Below, piece after piece: positions 5,165-5,179 of a stretch of 5,179 nucleotides of DNA (position 1 is the first letter of the stretch; every line of letters begins with the position of its first letter). Origin of the DNA: Candidatus Binatota bacterium. GTDB taxonomy: Bacteria; Desulfobacterota; Binatia; Bin18. The notes beneath the pieces are model-generated. The model ran no database searches. It was not told where the DNA came from and was given only the letters and a program-made list of their open reading frames with translations. The translations under genes were made by a program, and so were the position numbers. The DNA lies in NCBI GenBank assembly GCA_011523315.1, contig WTHE01000315.1:1-5179 (forward strand). Reading direction: 5' to 3'.

Positions 5165-5179
5165 GATCGGGGGCGATGC

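Larger units (their letters stand above)
4993..5179. other. Non-coding stretch after the permease gene
   Basis: I see no supported gene in the 187 bases to the window end. They hold the second copy of the dispersed hairpin (5014-5037) and a terminator-like hairpin near 5135-5164. The bases between (5038-5134) show no recognised motif. The following gene, if any, lies beyond the window. Confidence 0.6.

Overview
The window is gene-dense, GC-rich bacterial DNA. Sample 60-base blocks counted by hand are about 63-65% GC in the three large genes. It holds five supported protein genes and no tRNA, rRNA, CRISPR array or intact mobile element. The gene content and the style of the metabolic proteins suggest an uncultivated Gram-negative-type environmental bacterium (deltaproteobacterial, Tectomicrobia-like or alphaproteobacterial). 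That placement is a loose impression from protein families, not a taxonomic call.

Left part, minus strand (about 19-2226): one compact transcription unit. It starts in a 135-bp divergent intergenic region and encodes a 564-aa amidohydrolase of the D-aminoacylase / N-acyl-D-amino-acid deacylase type. Two small genes follow: a 56-aa acidic helical protein, whose Shine-Dalgarno (SD) overlaps the amidohydrolase stop codon, and an 80-aa coiled-coil protein joined to it by an ATGA overlap. The unit ends in a hairpin plus T-run typical of an intrinsic terminator. The two small genes are only about 45-53% GC, clearly lower than the large genes.

Middle, plus strand (2307-3050): a 247-aa dienelactone hydrolase family alpha/beta hydrolase with an intact Cys-Asp-His triad, divergent from the amidohydrolase. 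The shared intergenic region carries a perfect 10-bp tandem repeat framed by a 7-bp inverted repeat, a plausible operator.

Right part, plus strand (3051-5179): a 190-bp gene-free leader that looks like structured RNA, then a 583-aa NCS2/SLC23-type permease with about 150 extra C-terminal residues resembling a degenerate GHKL/RsbW-like ATPase domain. The permease has substitutions at all three landmark substrate positions of the family. After it come 187 bp of non-coding DNA with a hairpin motif also present in the leader, and a weak terminator-like hairpin.

Together the genes suggest a small catabolic or salvage locus: uptake of a nucleobase-like or other cyclic anionic compound, and hydrolysis of ester/lactone and amide bonds. 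No enzyme here fixes the substrate, so the pathway link is inference. The items most worth follow-up are the permease leader with its repeated hairpin, the permease-GHKL fusion, and the coupled coiled-coil gene pair.
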